DNA from: Gadus chalcogrammus | Taxonomy: Eukaryota; Chordata; Actinopteri; Gadiformes; Gadidae | Length of the DNA stretch: 64,000 nucleotides | Direction of reading: 5' to 3' | NCBI RefSeq assembly: GCF_026213295.1 | Contig: NC_079414.1 | Coordinates: 17,815,980-17,879,979, forward strand | In this document: one piece after another, positions 48,623-60,469 of the stretch | Layout of the letters: each line of letters starts with the position of its first letter | Numbering within the stretch: the stretch's first letter is position 1 | Position numbers and translations under genes: made by a program | Notes under the pieces: model-generated | Database searches by the model: none | What the model was told of the DNA's origin: nothing | The model's input: only the letters and a program-made list of their open reading frames with translations

Positions 48623-48690
48623 TTACATTACATTTGTTTAGGTGTCGCATCTGTCCAAAGCGACTCAAAATAATTGCATTCGACAGTGAA
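48623..48690 (-). mobile_element. SINE 3' tail, inverted
   Basis: TACATTTGTTTAGGTGTCGC then ATCTGTCCAAAGCGACTCAAAATAA parallels the reverse complement of the teleost SINE tail (TACATTTAGCAGACGCTTTT then ATCCAAAGCGACTTACA). The head is missing. Confidence 0.6.
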
Positions 48691-49566
48691 GATACAACCC
48701 CAAAAAAGCAAGAAATCAATCACGTACATAATACAAAAAAGGCTAACTGCTTCAAGTACTACATTACAGAAACAACAGAGAGAATTCTGATCTTCTTTTT
48801 TTCAGCGGCCAAGACGCAGTCTGAACAGCAGAGTTTCCAGTCTGCTGCGGGAGATGGGCAGGGTCTAAGCTGTGCTGATGTCAGTGGAGAGCTCGCTCCA
48901 TCACTGCAGAGCTATGAAGGCAAACATTCAAGGTGGAGCATCCTCGTACGACCATAGATAAATATCAGGAATATGTTTGGAGAGATCCATCTGCTGATTT
49001 CATCTCATCGCATGAGCTCGGTTATAATGTGATTCAAAAATAATTGCCATCGAGGTAGTCTTTAATGGATATCTCTGGCCATGGCTGTAGCAAAACCAAT
49101 CAAATAGAGGTGAAACCAAAAAATGTGTATTCAGCATTTCCGCAGAATACTGTTGGATAATTCTATTTGATCAAAACTGTAGACTGGCTGAAACGTGCAT
49201 ATACGCGCTACTGTACCTTCGATTTAAATCATAACCTCAAATAGAATCTATTCATGCATTATTGAATAGCTACACCCATTACGATTGTTGCCACTGAAAA
49301 TTAACAACAGTTTTGGAAATACGAATAATGTGTTAATCCATGCTTTTAGCATACCTAATGTTTGCTTCCGATTCAGTAACGTAATGTGTGCCTATTGAAA
49401 GGGCAAGCACTGAGCCCAAAAAAGTACATCAAACTGTAATTATGAAAAATTACATGGGGTATTATAGCAATCTGTGACCAGAGGAGCGATCAAAGGCAAA
49501 ATAATGCAAAACCAGCATGGAACAAAACCAGAGAACAACACAAAGCAGAAAGAGGGAAATAGGAGA

Positions 49567-49570
<4 letters not shown>
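48691..49570. other. Unique sequence, no gene seen
   Basis: An open frame of about 107 codons overlaps the SINE tail and has no domain. The rest is AT-rich. Confidence 0.55.
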
Positions 49571-49612
<42 letters not shown>

Positions 49613-49740
49613 AAGAGAGGGAATTACAGAGAGAGAGAGAGGAGCCAGAGATAAACAGATAAAGAGAGACATGCAGAGAGAGCGAGACAGATAGGGTGAG
49701 AGACACAGAGGGATATAGAGATACAGAAAGTGAGCAAGAT

Positions 49741-49810
<70 letters not shown>
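49571..49810. repeat. Two (GA)n arrays with GA-rich spacer
   Basis: Pure blocks at 49571-49609 and 49747-49810, joined by a decayed GA-rich segment with ACAG and ATAG interruptions. Confidence 0.93.
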
Positions 49811-49814
<4 letters not shown>

Positions 49815-51458
49815 AAAAAGAGACAAAAGAGTGGTCAAGAGGGTGTAAGTGTGTACGCGTTAATATAGAGCAGTGTTTCTAGAAGCACTGCCAGGCGCTC
49901 CAATGCCGGTAGAAGTGGTTGCAGCCACCAGGCTCGTGGCCTCTTGGGACCCGGGCGGCTAATGAGCAACACGATTCACTGTAGGGAGCTCACACCATAA
50001 AAAACACAGAGCTGCACGCTCTCATTACAGAGCCGCTGGTGATGTCCTTCTCCTCTTCCTCGACTCCTCCTATGCCTACTTCCCCCAGCAGGTGGAGAGC
50101 CATCAGGGCGCTGTACACTCGACTCGCTGTGATTAAGCGTGAGGGTGTTTTCGCTGAAAACAAAACCTTATACCGCAAAGCCAGGGAGCAGCTTAAGAGT
50201 TGCGGCGATGGCCTCTTCTCATCCTGTATTCTGCGGAGAACGTCCATGCTGCTCCCTCAGGAGCCCGGGCGAGGGAAGTGGAAGACATCGTTGGATCATC
50301 ACGCGTAGATTATTCACATTAGATTTACATCTCCCTCTCGTTGAATGACCCAGGGTGACGTGCTTCTGGCAGGGGAATATCTTTAATAAAATATGTAGTT
50401 TGAAGTGAAGGAAGAGTGGAGGGAGTTGATGGAGGAGTGTGGGACTTGTTGGCGTGCAGAGAAGAGCACACGTGACGGTCATGGATCTACGTCTCTTGAA
50501 GAGGGGTGCGTAGCGAAGGGAAAGTAGACACGGAACGGTATAACGCCTGACACCACGTTGTTGCTGCAACCGAACAAGGAACAAAGGACAGTAAGAAGAA
50601 AGGTGGAAACACATCTATTGTTGAGTTTCACATCAACTCCATGTAGCCTACGGTACATGGAGTGCTGCGTGTTTCCCCCCAGCTGTCAATAATGACACAA
50701 AAACCTGCTTTGCTGAGAGATTAACATTCATTTAGACATGAAACAGCATCGATATAAAGCCTGTTAGCTCATTGCAGCACTAATGCCATAAATGTTGCGG
50801 AGCACCAGAAGGCAGACTTCAAAACAAAACAATAAAAATGTGGCGCTTTAGAGAACGGGTGTAAAATCTGGAGCTACCTTTTGAATCTCAACAGCAAGCC
50901 ATCACACATCCACACAACATCCCTCCACCTCCTTAAGATGTGCAAACCAACAGATGGTTAATGTCTGTTAAATGTCAATGTAAATGTGTATTTTCTACAA
51001 GGGTGTTATACATGGGGAGCTGCTCTCAGAGTCATTGTTTTACATTTAATTAGATTATTTCATCATGAGTTAATAGAACTTATCACATCCTAGAAATGGT
51101 GAGCCACAAATAATAAGAAGAAACAAAAACTCCCATGACGAATATGAAAGAAGAATAATCGGTATCTGCGGTGAAAATTCGAGCGAATATTCAGAGTGCC
51201 CCACGGTCCCTGAATGTTGTCACCAGCAACACAGCTCTAATATTCCGCCAAATGGGAGCGCGGGGCAGTAATGTTATCGATGATGAAGTAACCAATTAGA
51301 TTCGCTCCCGCTCCTCGCCCCAAACAACAGCAGCCATGGCAGGTCCGGCCCGGCCTGGGATGAAATATTCATGTGAAGGAGAGGACAGAGGCAGCAACCC
51401 ACTGTGCTGTACCCCTAAAGAAGGCTTAGCTGCAGGGACGAAATTTACAACAACCCCT
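49811..51458. other. Unique sequence with weak LINE-like peptide
   Basis: A near-perfect 22-bp palindrome (GCAGTGTTTCTAGAAGCACTGC) lies near 49870-49891. In 50090-50200 the + frame reads L-Y-R-K-A-R-E-Q-L-K, similar to a segment upstream of the RT in fish LINEs; the match is too short to call. 51030-51310 is complex with AATTAGATT words. Confidence 0.4.
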
Positions 51459-51482
51459 CCCCCCCCCCCCCCCCCCCCCCCC
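51459..51482. repeat. C24 homopolymer
   Basis: 24 C in a row, in GC-rich surroundings. Confidence 0.95.
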
Positions 51483-51905
51483 ATCAGGATTGAAGTGCTT
51501 TCATCAGCAGTTTCCTTTAGTTTTGGAGATAATCTGTCTCCCCAGCCAGGACCAGCTCTCCCCAGTTCATTTGACAGGGACAGGGACAGGGACGGGGGGG
51601 CGACAACCCAATCTCCCCAGACTGTAGGTGTCTTATAGAGCCTGCTGACGCCCAGACCCCTACCTCCTCCTAAATGACACATCACCTTCACAGGATAAAA
51701 GCCTCTGCTGTATGGTCGAGCAACATGCAGCAACCACAACAATCACTAGCTGTTATTATTTATTTATGTTGTTCAAAAATGACATTGTTTGTGCAAAGCG
51801 ACTTCTGCCATTTTGTGGTTGGGGTAAAGACAGATAAGATAAAAGCAGGCTGACGGGCAAGAGATACAGTAAACACAGTGATAATAGTGAGAGAGAGAAA
51901 GAGAG

Positions 51906-51908
<3 letters not shown>
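51483..51908. other. Unique sequence, no gene seen
   Basis: GACAGG repeats four times at about 51574-51593. Otherwise featureless. Confidence 0.55.

Positions 51909-51952
<44 letters not shown>
51909..51952. repeat. (GA)n microsatellite
   Basis: 44 bases of pure GA with short GA-rich flanks. Confidence 0.95.
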
Positions 51953-51956
<4 letters not shown>

Positions 51957-54717
51957 AGAGATTGTTTTTTTGCGATTGCAGCTAGTGTGAAAACACATCA
52001 TGGCAGTAGAAGCTCAATTATGCTTGTTACATGCCGCTGCTGTCGTTACGTTGAGAAGCGGGAAGGAAAAGCCAGTCTGGCTGGTCAGGCAATTATCGCT
52101 GCTTATACGTCAATAACAAAACAAGCCTGCATTAGTATCTCTAAGTACAGGAGGCCTGAAATTCTGGCTTAGAATGGAAAACCATGATGGCTGTTATTGT
52201 GCTCTGAGTGCTAATGGGTTATGCAAAAAGTTACGAGAAGAAGTTGTGAGAAGAAAACTAATGAATAAATGTAGTTTTCTTGTTTTGCTTTAGACATTTT
52301 TAGATTACAAAATACATTCAATTCAGTATCAATATTTGATCCTCGCCTCTGATGTGGTACATTGGATATATTTTATTACAAATAATATACAGTATGACAA
52401 CATGAAGGCATGAAGGATTAATGGGTCTCTTCATGGCATTCCCATGTTTACTTTCACTTGTGTTTTACCTTCACTTTCACTTTGTGAAACAAAGTAAAAC
52501 GAAGCATATTCTTGCTCTCCTGTTCCCTTTAACGTCCTTTAACAGTACTGTGGTCCACTCCCTAAAGTGTTTTCATTAATGTGTAGCAGTTTGAGGCACT
52601 CCCTCGACCAGTTAGTGGTAGAGCCATAAGCTGTAATGCCCTGCAATGCAATCAGACAGTGTAATCACACTCTAATCCTCAGTGAAGCATCCTGGAGGGA
52701 GCAGGTGTACACTAACCCATAGGTGAACTGATGTCTCTTGTTGGACCAATAACATCCTCAGCTTTGTGTTTATCTTTTAATTACAACCTGCTAAGTTCAG
52801 GACTTTAATACCTCATAGACAGATCAGGCACACTTTGAGAAATGCAGAGGCTGCTGGGGCTATAAACCCACATACGATTACCAGCCTTACGTGTAGTTCA
52901 TGGATTTGTGACAGCAACTCGATTGCGGTACTGTCCATTTCTGTGGGTTGTTAATGGTCAGGGTGACAGCAACAGATGATTCAGACCTCTCGTTTTTTTT
53001 TAGCCCTGACTGGTTCAATTATAAAGCTTTTTCTTTTCAAAGTTTTGACACAATACAGAAATAAGCAATTAGGGTGCTAAAGGGGTGTATAGATTTCTAG
53101 GAATAATTCAATGGTGTCATCACACCACAATTTATACTGTTTGCCCAAAATCCCTTTGCGGAAACCCCAAAAATACACCTGATGTTATATTAAGCGGTTC
53201 TGAGTTCACTATTGCAAAGGCTGAACATTACTATTTTATTATGGCCTAAGAGGGAAAATCGGGGGTGGCGATAATGAATGGGCCATAAGAATCCAAGAAC
53301 AGCAGTTCATCTGAGGAATTATGGGATATGAGTTTTTTATGTGCAACAAACCTCTATGTTTTAGGGTAATGGAGAAATGACTATCTGAGAACATGGCCTT
53401 TTTTACTTTTGAAATCCGGATTGAAGTTAGTTTTTTAGTGGACTTTAAGCCTTGAGGTTAGGTAGTAGCTATCTATCATTAAAACTTTAAAGCCAAGTTA
53501 AGCTTTATAATCCTGCTTGCTTCCCAGAAAATCCAAAACACATGCATTTCAGAAGGTCATTTACTGTGATAAAACAACATGAACTGATTATTTGGATCCA
53601 CTCAGAGTAAAATGAAACATCTCTGCTGAATACTTTCTGTTACATAAGACTCTGAACGCTTCAATACGCATGAATTTTCCAATTGCCACAACGTCATTTT
53701 GAAAAGAACTATTGGTGCAACTATAAAATGAAATCTACAGTTATTCTGGAACTAGCTCACAATTAAAGACCAGAGGGTGAAAGAAATGAATTGGGCATGA
53801 AATTGTTCTGTGACTTATCAAGAAAATCACTTTCAACTCGGAAAGCAGTCATTTTTTTTTCAAGATACACTCCATGAAAATAAAAGTAATTTTCTATATT
53901 GTTGCCTCTTCGGAATGAGGTTGACCAGATAATAGATGAGTTGGGGTGGTAGAAAATAGATGGATAGAAAAAATAGCCATGATGGGATTATGAATGAATG
54001 ATTGAATGATTGAGGTTCATGGGTTGGACAGCAAAAAACATGTTTGGAGTGATTCAGGAGACAAAAGGAATGTAGTTTGAACGGATGCAGTTCTATACAA
54101 ATATTTTAACATCATGTGTGTAAACATAATAAGGCACCCTTTCTACTGATGGCAATCCTACAATTCCCTCGATCACTTTTATTGCGAGCCTAACATTGAC
54201 CATCTGTTGCAGTAGTGAATGCTTTAGTCTTGAAGCATGTGAATATTGATGTTTCATTTGCATATCCATGTATGCATGTCGATATGCATGTGGTAACCCA
54301 TATGAGCATTTGCATTTGTGTGCATCTTAAACATTGAAAGTGGGAAGTGCAGTGCAGGCATGTGTGCTTTTATGATGTTGTGTCTGCATGACAGCGTATG
54401 TAGGTCATTGAAGGCGGCTTTATGAATGTAGACTTTTGCGGACTTAAGCTGCTTCAGTAATTATCTATAGTGCATCGGGTTGTCATTTTAGCAGAAGATG
54501 AGAAAAGGCCTTCTTTGACTAGATGATCCAAATAATGTGACGTCACCGCAATGTAAACACTGAATCATCATAATAACCTTCTTCATTGTCAACATCGTCA
54601 TCATAATCCTCATCATCATCGCAATCATCATTATAGATGGCTTTTGGATTTGACTGCAGAGACTTTGGTCGTGTTTAATGCGGTTGAACATTAGTCCACA
54701 GGGATGGAGAATTGCAA
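51953..54717. other. AT-rich unique sequence, no gene seen
   Basis: About 2.8 kb, among the least repetitive parts of the window. ATC/CAT-rich stretch at about 54563-54635. An imperfect hairpin lies near 52462-52500 (GTTTTAC...GTAAAAC). No exon recognised. Confidence 0.55.
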
Positions 54718-54841
54718 CAAACACACGCACACAGATACAAAAAACACACACACGCACACACAAACACAAACACACAAACACAGATACACAAACACAGAAA
54801 CACACAGACAAAGACACACCCACAAACACAAACACCGACAG

Positions 54842-54897
<56 letters not shown>

Positions 54898-54952
54898 AGA
54901 CACACACCCACACCCACACAAACACAAACACACACACGGACACACACACACC
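54718..54952. repeat. Complex (CA)n cluster
   Basis: AACACA, ATACA and GACACA words around a pure (CA)n core at 54844-54891. Confidence 0.93.
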
Positions 54953-55216
54953 ATCCCCCGATCTATTGCTCACTAGACATAAGCTGTAATTATTCGGCGC
55001 TGTTAATACAAAATGTGTTGAATTAATGATGTTTTAATGAGGGGGATGTTTTATGGTGTTTGTGATCGGGGCCAACATGGCGTCTATCTGCTGTTTCATG
55101 TCAGCTGTCAACAACTTCCTTAGTCTCTATTTAATGAGCCTGGGCTCCTGGTTGTGCAGCAGCGTGGACACTGCGGCGGGAGGGTTCTCTAAGTCAGGGC
55201 CTCTAGGATTACACTG
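54953..55216. promoter_or_regulatory. Candidate conserved non-coding island
   Basis: Complex sequence with GTAATTATTCGG, GAATTAATGATG, TTTTAATGAGG and ATTTAATGAGCC words in about 150 bases. Dense homeodomain-type cores in repeat-free DNA are typical of vertebrate developmental enhancers. No alignment was possible, so this is inference from style. Confidence 0.25.
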
Positions 55217-55262
55217 CATAAGATAAGATACAATTGACCTCATTTGTCCGGGAAATATGTAC
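55217..55262 (+). mobile_element. Retroelement tail fragment, tentative
   Basis: ATAAGATAAGATACAATTGA followed by CCTCATTTGTCCGGGAAATA resembles the AGATAAGATA...TTATTGTCCCGGGAAAT tail signature of fish dispersed repeats, in the opposite orientation to the fragment near 11.47 kb. Confidence 0.35.
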
Positions 55263-55658
55263 AGTTTAATAATAATTAAAAAAATACAAATGTTGAATAA
55301 TTTAAAAAGTCGACATTATTCACAACATGATGAGTGGTTAGTTAAACATGTACTTTACATAAGCAGGTCCAAATGAACACGTAGAAACTGAGCCTATTAT
55401 GTTGGTTTACGATAGGCCAAATAGACCCAAGCAGATCATATCCCTTCAGCGCCCGTCCAGCCATCCATTAAAGCAACCGTTATGTTGGCTGACATCCACT
55501 CACCTACTCCAACCCTTCTACCAGATCTGTGATCCAGGGCCTCCTCGTCAGAGAGGATCACAGAGCTGCTCTCTGTGGGCCTCCTTTGCCTTTATCTGTG
55601 TGTCCCTCCTCCACCCCCTGCCTCCTCATCTCAAACCCTATCTCTCTCTCGCCCTGCA

Positions 55659-55666
<8 letters not shown>
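55263..55666. other. Unique sequence, no gene seen
   Basis: AT-rich to about 55400, then C/T-rich. No recognised feature. Confidence 0.55.
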
Positions 55667-55690
<24 letters not shown>

Positions 55691-55737
55691 GCGGCAGTAA
55701 CACAGGCAGTAACACAGGCAGTAACACAGGCAGTGCA
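55667..55737. repeat. (CAG)n plus 12-bp tandem repeat
   Basis: About eight CAG triplets followed by (GCAGTAACACAG)3 and a partial fourth. The + frame reads S-S-S...G-S-N-T-G-S-N-T-G, but no start, domain or splice context supports coding. Confidence 0.9.
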
Positions 55738-55876
55738 TATCAATCAGCTGAGCAGCATGACTTTTTTTTCTCCCCCTTTTTTTCGTTGCTTGATGAAGAG
55801 CACATCCTTCCGTCTCCCGCTGTCTCCCTCGGTGGAGTAGACGCATGCATGAGAGTTGCATTAGAGCTCCAGAGAT

Positions 55877-55878
<2 letters not shown>

Positions 55879-55925
<47 letters not shown>

Positions 55926-56017
55926 AGGGGGGAGAGAGAGCGAGAGAGAGAGAGAGAGTGAGAGAGAGAGAGCGAGAGAGAGAGCGAGAGAGAGAGAGAG
56001 CGAGAGAGAGAGAGAGA
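55879..56017. repeat. (GA)n microsatellite, interrupted
   Basis: Pure GA at 55879-55920, a GGGGGGAGGGGGG break, then GA with GCGA interruptions to 56017. Confidence 0.95.
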
Positions 56018-56638
56018 TACTTTGATACTCCTTGTTTGGCGAGTGGAATGGGATTGCGCGGTGAAGGGATGGAGGTAAAATGGGGGCTTGTTCAGATATT
56101 TTGGAAAGCAATGGCTCATGAAAATAACGAAAAAAAGGGGATTCCTTTTGTCAAAAGGGGACTTAGGTGAGAGTCAACCCAACGTTTCCGTGGAGAGACC
56201 GTTTTGAATCCCCCCTGACTTCAAACAGGAAATCTAATCGACTCAAAAAACAATCTATGAACTGCCAAAATAATCCCCATTTGGAAATTTGTATTGATTT
56301 GTTTGGCATCTCGAAAAACCCTTAATCGGCTTAATCTGTGCGAGTTTGTTTATTTGAGCCAGTTAAAATCAATGGTTAAAACCTTGACAGCAATGCCGGG
56401 ACGTGTAACCGATTGCAGCTTCCCCAACCCCCCCCCCCCCAGCCAGCGTTCAGAACCAAGAAGGCCGCTGGTTGAATACGGCCCATAATAATAAGGCCCC
56501 ATGGGTTCTGCCCCCTCACTGAAGGCATCATCCCCATGGGCGAGTGATGCCGGCGGACCGTGTGGTTTCAAGGACCAGAGAGAGAGACGGCCGAGTCTGC
56601 AGTTTCTGGGGGGAAAAGGGCTGCGGTGGCAGCAGCAG
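56018..56638. other. Unique sequence, C-run, no gene seen
   Basis: A C11 run near 56430-56440. GC-rich from 56480 on, open in several frames without recognised protein. Confidence 0.5.
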
Positions 56639-56672
56639 GGGTGGTGGTGGTGGTGGTGGTGCTGGTGGTGGT

Positions 56673-56706
<34 letters not shown>
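56639..56706. repeat. Compound (GGT)n-(GT)n microsatellite
   Basis: GGT triplets with one GCT interruption (56639-56673), then GT (56674-56706). Confidence 0.93.
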
Positions 56707-56707
<1 letters not shown>

Positions 56708-56942
56708 GAAGTGGACACCACAGCTCCCCACACGCCACAACCTGCTGGGCTCCGATCTGCCGTCTCCGGCAGGGCCTGCCGCTGGAGATGCCAGCGTGGA
56801 GGGCCGGCGGGGTGTAGACGAGGACAGACGGGCTGGAAGGAGCATCCATATCTCTGAACATAAGCAGCGGAGGGCTGGGGAACCGGGACCCAACGGTGCA
56901 CCAGCGAGGCTAAGAGATTACATTTGTAATGGGACTCTCTGT
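56707..56942. other. GC-rich unique sequence
   Basis: Open on both strands, with no recognised domain or convincing splice sites. Confidence 0.45.
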
Positions 56943-56965
56943 GGGGGGGGGGGGGGGGGGGGGGG
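56943..56965. repeat. G23 homopolymer
   Basis: 23 G in a row, able in principle to form a G-quadruplex. Confidence 0.95.
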
Positions 56966-57051
56966 TTCCCATATAAACAGTCAAAGGTTGTGGACATGAT
57001 GAACAGCTTCTGATTCATCAGCACATATAACGTTTAAAAGCATCCTGAAAT

Positions 57052-57238
57052 GTACTTTTTATTTCTTTTTTAGCATTTGTATGCTTGAGCATAGAGTGAG
57101 ATAGAGAGGAAGGTACGGGAGACAGAGGGGAGGACGTGCAGCAAAGGAACACGGGTAGGACTCAAAACCCGGGTCGCTGCGTTCAGGACTGAGCCTATAT
57201 GGTACGCACTCTACCCGGTAAGCCACCGGGGCACCCCC
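57052..57238 (-). mobile_element. tRNA-derived SINE, near full length
   Basis: Minus strand: GGTGCCCCGGTGGCTTACCG with A box TGGCTTACCGGG (57214-57225), GGTTTTGAGTCC as B box (57158-57169), then a CTCC/TCTC-rich body (GCTGCACGTCCTCCCC) and an A-rich AGAAATAAAAAG end. The layout is that of teleost tRNA-derived SINEs with pyrimidine-rich bodies, a different family from the one at 48.1 kb. Confidence 0.8.
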
Positions 57239-57254
57239 CCTTAAATGTATTTGC

Positions 57255-57288
57255 ACAACTTCTACGTCAGTACAACTTCTACGTCAGC
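57255..57288. repeat. 17-bp tandem duplication
   Basis: ACAACTTCTACGTCAGT is followed directly by a second copy that differs only at the last base. Confidence 0.9.
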
Positions 57289-57464
57289 TAGAGGCAGTGC
57301 TTCCGACGGCTTCCCACTGGTTCTCAGAAGACGGGACCAAGCCTTCTCCGACTCTCGACGACAAACAAACCACTCAGAGCCGCAGGACGTCTATATACGA
57401 CTCCAGATTGGTATATATATAGTGCACTACGGTAGGTTGTCAGGGCCATGTGTGGACATGATAC
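57289..57464. other. Unique sequence, no gene seen
   Basis: Complex sequence between the 17-bp duplication and the SINE-like block. Nothing recognised. Confidence 0.5.
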
Positions 57465-57660
57465 GTGTGGTCAGGTCCGTGACTCAGCCGTGTTTGGCAC
57501 TGCGAGGAGGCACTGGTTACAACCCATTAGTGGTGGCGACGGAGAGCCTTTTTTTTTATTTTGTCCTTGTGGAGACGATGCCGTGCGTCATACAGGCCCT
57601 GGCGTGATTTATGCTGCACCTCAAATGACAGCCTTGTGAGTTTTAAATAAAGGTTTGAAG
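57465..57660 (+). mobile_element. SINE-like or processed-transcript-like sequence
   Basis: TGGTCAGGTCCG (A-box-like) and GGTTACAACCC (57515-57525, B-box-like) are about 45 bases apart. Further on TTTTAAATAAAGG provides a poly(A) signal. It could be a diverged SINE or a piece of a retrocopy. Confidence 0.3.
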
Positions 57661-57715
57661 AAAGCCCTCTGTGTTATGCAACGCTTGACTGTGAAGTGTG
57701 CGTGAAATAGCACAA

Positions 57716-57821
<106 letters not shown>

Positions 57822-57890
57822 CCACGAAAGGGAAAGGAACAGGAAACAAAAGCTATTCGTGTAACACTGAGAATGTCACAAGTATAGCTG

Positions 57891-57906
57891 CCCCCCCCCC
57901 CCCCCC
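57891..57906. repeat. C16 homopolymer
   Basis: 16 C in a row, followed by a short CA run. Confidence 0.93.
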
Positions 57907-57989
57907 AAGCCCCCGCCCACACACACACACACCAAAAAACAACTTTAATTTAGTCTTGGCAATTGAACAGTGAAAGTGCCCTTTACTTA

Positions 57990-58185
57990 TTCACAATTCA
58001 TCAGCAGCATGTAATTGACCAATTGGAACAATGAATATCTAATTAGAAGATGCAGTGCATACTGGACCACCCCTCCAGATTATGTTATTCAAATGTGTAT
58101 CAGTAATAATTAATGGACACTTCCTCAGCGGTTGTAATTAGCATGAATGTCAGACTGTCATGAAGTGAAAGTCGCTGGTAAATGG
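57990..58185. promoter_or_regulatory. Candidate enhancer-like non-coding island
   Basis: GTAATTGACC, CTAATTAGAAG, ATAATTAATGG and GTAATTAGCATG occur within about 130 bases, with GGAACAATGAA (SOX-like) and TTATTCAAATGTG (POU-like). Repeat-free and complex. Motif content fits a developmental enhancer; conservation is not demonstrated. Confidence 0.3.
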
Positions 58186-58200
58186 TCCTCACAGCCTTAC

Positions 58201-58217
58201 CCCCCGCCCCCCCCCCC
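58201..58217. repeat. C-rich run
   Basis: C run with a single G. Confidence 0.85.
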
Positions 58218-58247
58218 ACCTAAACTTCACCCCTTGCCATTCACTTA

Positions 58248-58275
58248 TTCATGAAACATTTTCATGTTTCATGAA
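58248..58275. other. Perfect 12-bp hairpin
   Basis: TTCATGAAACAT, a four-base TTTC loop, then ATGTTTCATGAA. Short CAC/GTG flanks add a few more pairs after a small bulge. Confidence 0.8.
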
Positions 58276-59604
58276 GTGTTGTTGCGTCGATAATAATCCT
58301 GATGAAACGCTCTCTAAATGACTCAGCTGAACACAGCTCTCCGACTGCGCGTGCTTCTCAGTGTGCAGTAACATGTCATTAAGTTTCTCCGTAAATGTCG
58401 TGCTGTTCTCCCACTTTAATCAAGAAGAACATTTTTGTTTTGTGTTTTGGGGGATGAGGATGGTTAACACAGACAGCAAAGTGGTTTGAAAGTGAGATAG
58501 AGAGAAAGACATGTAGCATCGCACCGCAGGTCACAACCTGGGTAGTTAGCGGAAGTTAGCTCCTTCCAAACACTCCTGACAGCTCATTGGTCCGATGTCT
58601 TCGTATAACAAAGTGGATGAGCGCCTGTCTCATGTGTTTTCCGTCCTCCTCAGACCTAATCACACAAAAGCAACGCTTACTCCTCAATATCAACCTAACT
58701 TCATTCGGCCCACTCGCAATTACCTCGTCCCTCCCACCATTTTGATGTCACATGCCACCCCTCCCCTCCGTCTCTCCCTCCCAGCATGCCTTTCAAGCCC
58801 TCGGCCATCGCCCTAAGCCGTGGTTAAACTGGGCCTTTGAGGCCTAAGCGCAGCACCGGGACGCTCTTTAATATGTTGATTCCATGAATGAGACCGGAGG
58901 GGAGCCGGGGTCGGCCCAGCGGAAACAACAACCAGCGCAGTGTTCCGGTGGCTGAGTGGCCACAGGGAGACGTCAGCAAACAGACCCTGGCGTGCCTCGC
59001 TCCACTCCTGGACATGTCACCGGCAGCCACGTGGGTCACATTCAAACGGTGGCTGTATTCAAATGGCGGGTTTGTGTTTTTTTCATTGGGTTGTTTCACA
59101 CTAATGCTTACGGAGACCGTATAAAACGGCTCAACGTCGTCGCCTGACTTTTAAACGGGTAAATCGATGACTAGGTGTGCTGTTGACGAAAACATCAACG
59201 CACCTGCGAGGGGCTAAGAAGTCACAAGGTGCAGGAACGGTCGGGCATTAGTAGAGCACAGCGATGAGACCCTTGTCATGCTGTACTGTAAATAATGCTC
59301 ACCTCTCAACACTGGAAAGGCCACTGCTTCTATGGTGTGAGTATAGATCAGTCATATCGACGATATCAGTACGACGACATGCATGAAACATCTTGAGTTT
59401 GTGTTGACGCTCCTCACCTAGAGTTCTCCACCACACCCGCTCTCTGAGCCACTGAAACAACACTCATATATATTTAAAAAAACGAATCCCACAAGCGCTT
59501 TTAAATCTGAGCAATTACACGCTTGGCCCCTTCGTAAATAATGAGACGAGGACGGCCGGCATCGGCGCTCGCAGGAAACGCCTAACAGCCAAAATATCCC
59601 AGAA
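58276..59604. other. Unique sequence, no gene seen
   Basis: Complex DNA. 58820-59130 is GC-rich and open on both strands without recognised protein. Confidence 0.5.
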
Positions 59605-59620
59605 CCCCCCCCCCCCCCCG
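59605..59620. repeat. C16 homopolymer
   Basis: 16 C in a row. Confidence 0.93.
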
Positions 59621-59904
59621 GAGTCGGTCGGCAGAAGAGGTGGCCATTTCACCAGCACTCCTATCACCTCATCCTCGGTGTAGAATGGTGACATGTTGCA
59701 CTTTAACACGTCAAAGGAGGAGATGGGCCATCAAGGCTTACAACTGCACCCAAAACAGCAGCATCGGTGGCTCCGGGGGGCCCCTGTGCCCCCGCCGGGC
59801 TCTGGGAATAGACTGCTGTCACCTGGCTGGTAATTACCTGCCAATCACAGCTCCACACCAGCAGGGCCAATGGGTGGGAGGTTGGACGGCCGGGAGGAGA
59901 GGGC
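59621..59904. other. GC-rich complex sequence
   Basis: Contains GGTAATTACCTGCC, a palindromic TAATTA core. May be a conserved island. No exon recognised. Confidence 0.45.
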
Positions 59905-59929
59905 AGAGAGAGAGAGAGAGAGAGAGAGA
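59905..59929. repeat. Short (GA)n microsatellite
   Basis: 25 bases of AG. Confidence 0.9.
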
Positions 59930-60330
59930 TAAAGGGAGAGATCCTCTCCCTTTCTCCAAATCCTCAACATTGTTAATACAGTGTATGTACAGTGTGATTT
60001 AAATGTATCTGTTTCAAGGAGATACTGGACTTTTTATACACTCTTATCACACGTTTGACTTTATATATATTTAGTGTTTAGTATTCTACTATTGCATACG
60101 TATATATATTTTGAACTCCTAATTTTCAGTAAGTTAGTTTTTTATGCCAGTAAATGAGTTTTGATTTTAATTTGAGAGAGAGAGGTAGGGGGAGAGACTG
60201 AGAGCGTGAGAGATGGAGGGAGGAGAGAGAGAGAGGGAGAGCAATGTAAATGTTTATTTTTTCCATGCCAATAAAGCCCTTCTTATCTTGAGAGAGAAAG
60301 AGAAAGAGAGAGAGATTGACCGAGACATAG

Positions 60331-60333
<3 letters not shown>
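59930..60333. other. AT-rich then GA-rich sequence
   Basis: AT-rich to about 60170, then decayed GA-rich sequence leading into the next array. Confidence 0.55.

Positions 60334-60411
<78 letters not shown>
60334..60411. repeat. Pure (GA)n microsatellite
   Basis: About 78 uninterrupted bases of GA. Confidence 0.97.
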
Positions 60412-60416
<5 letters not shown>

Positions 60417-60469
60417 GGGAGGAGGTACGGGGTGTAATGAGGGGGGGGCTCTGAAACCGAGACAGCCGT

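Noticed and set aside
50090..50200. LINE-like peptide LYRKAREQLK
   Set aside because: About 15 residues of loose similarity, with no neighbouring RT motifs.
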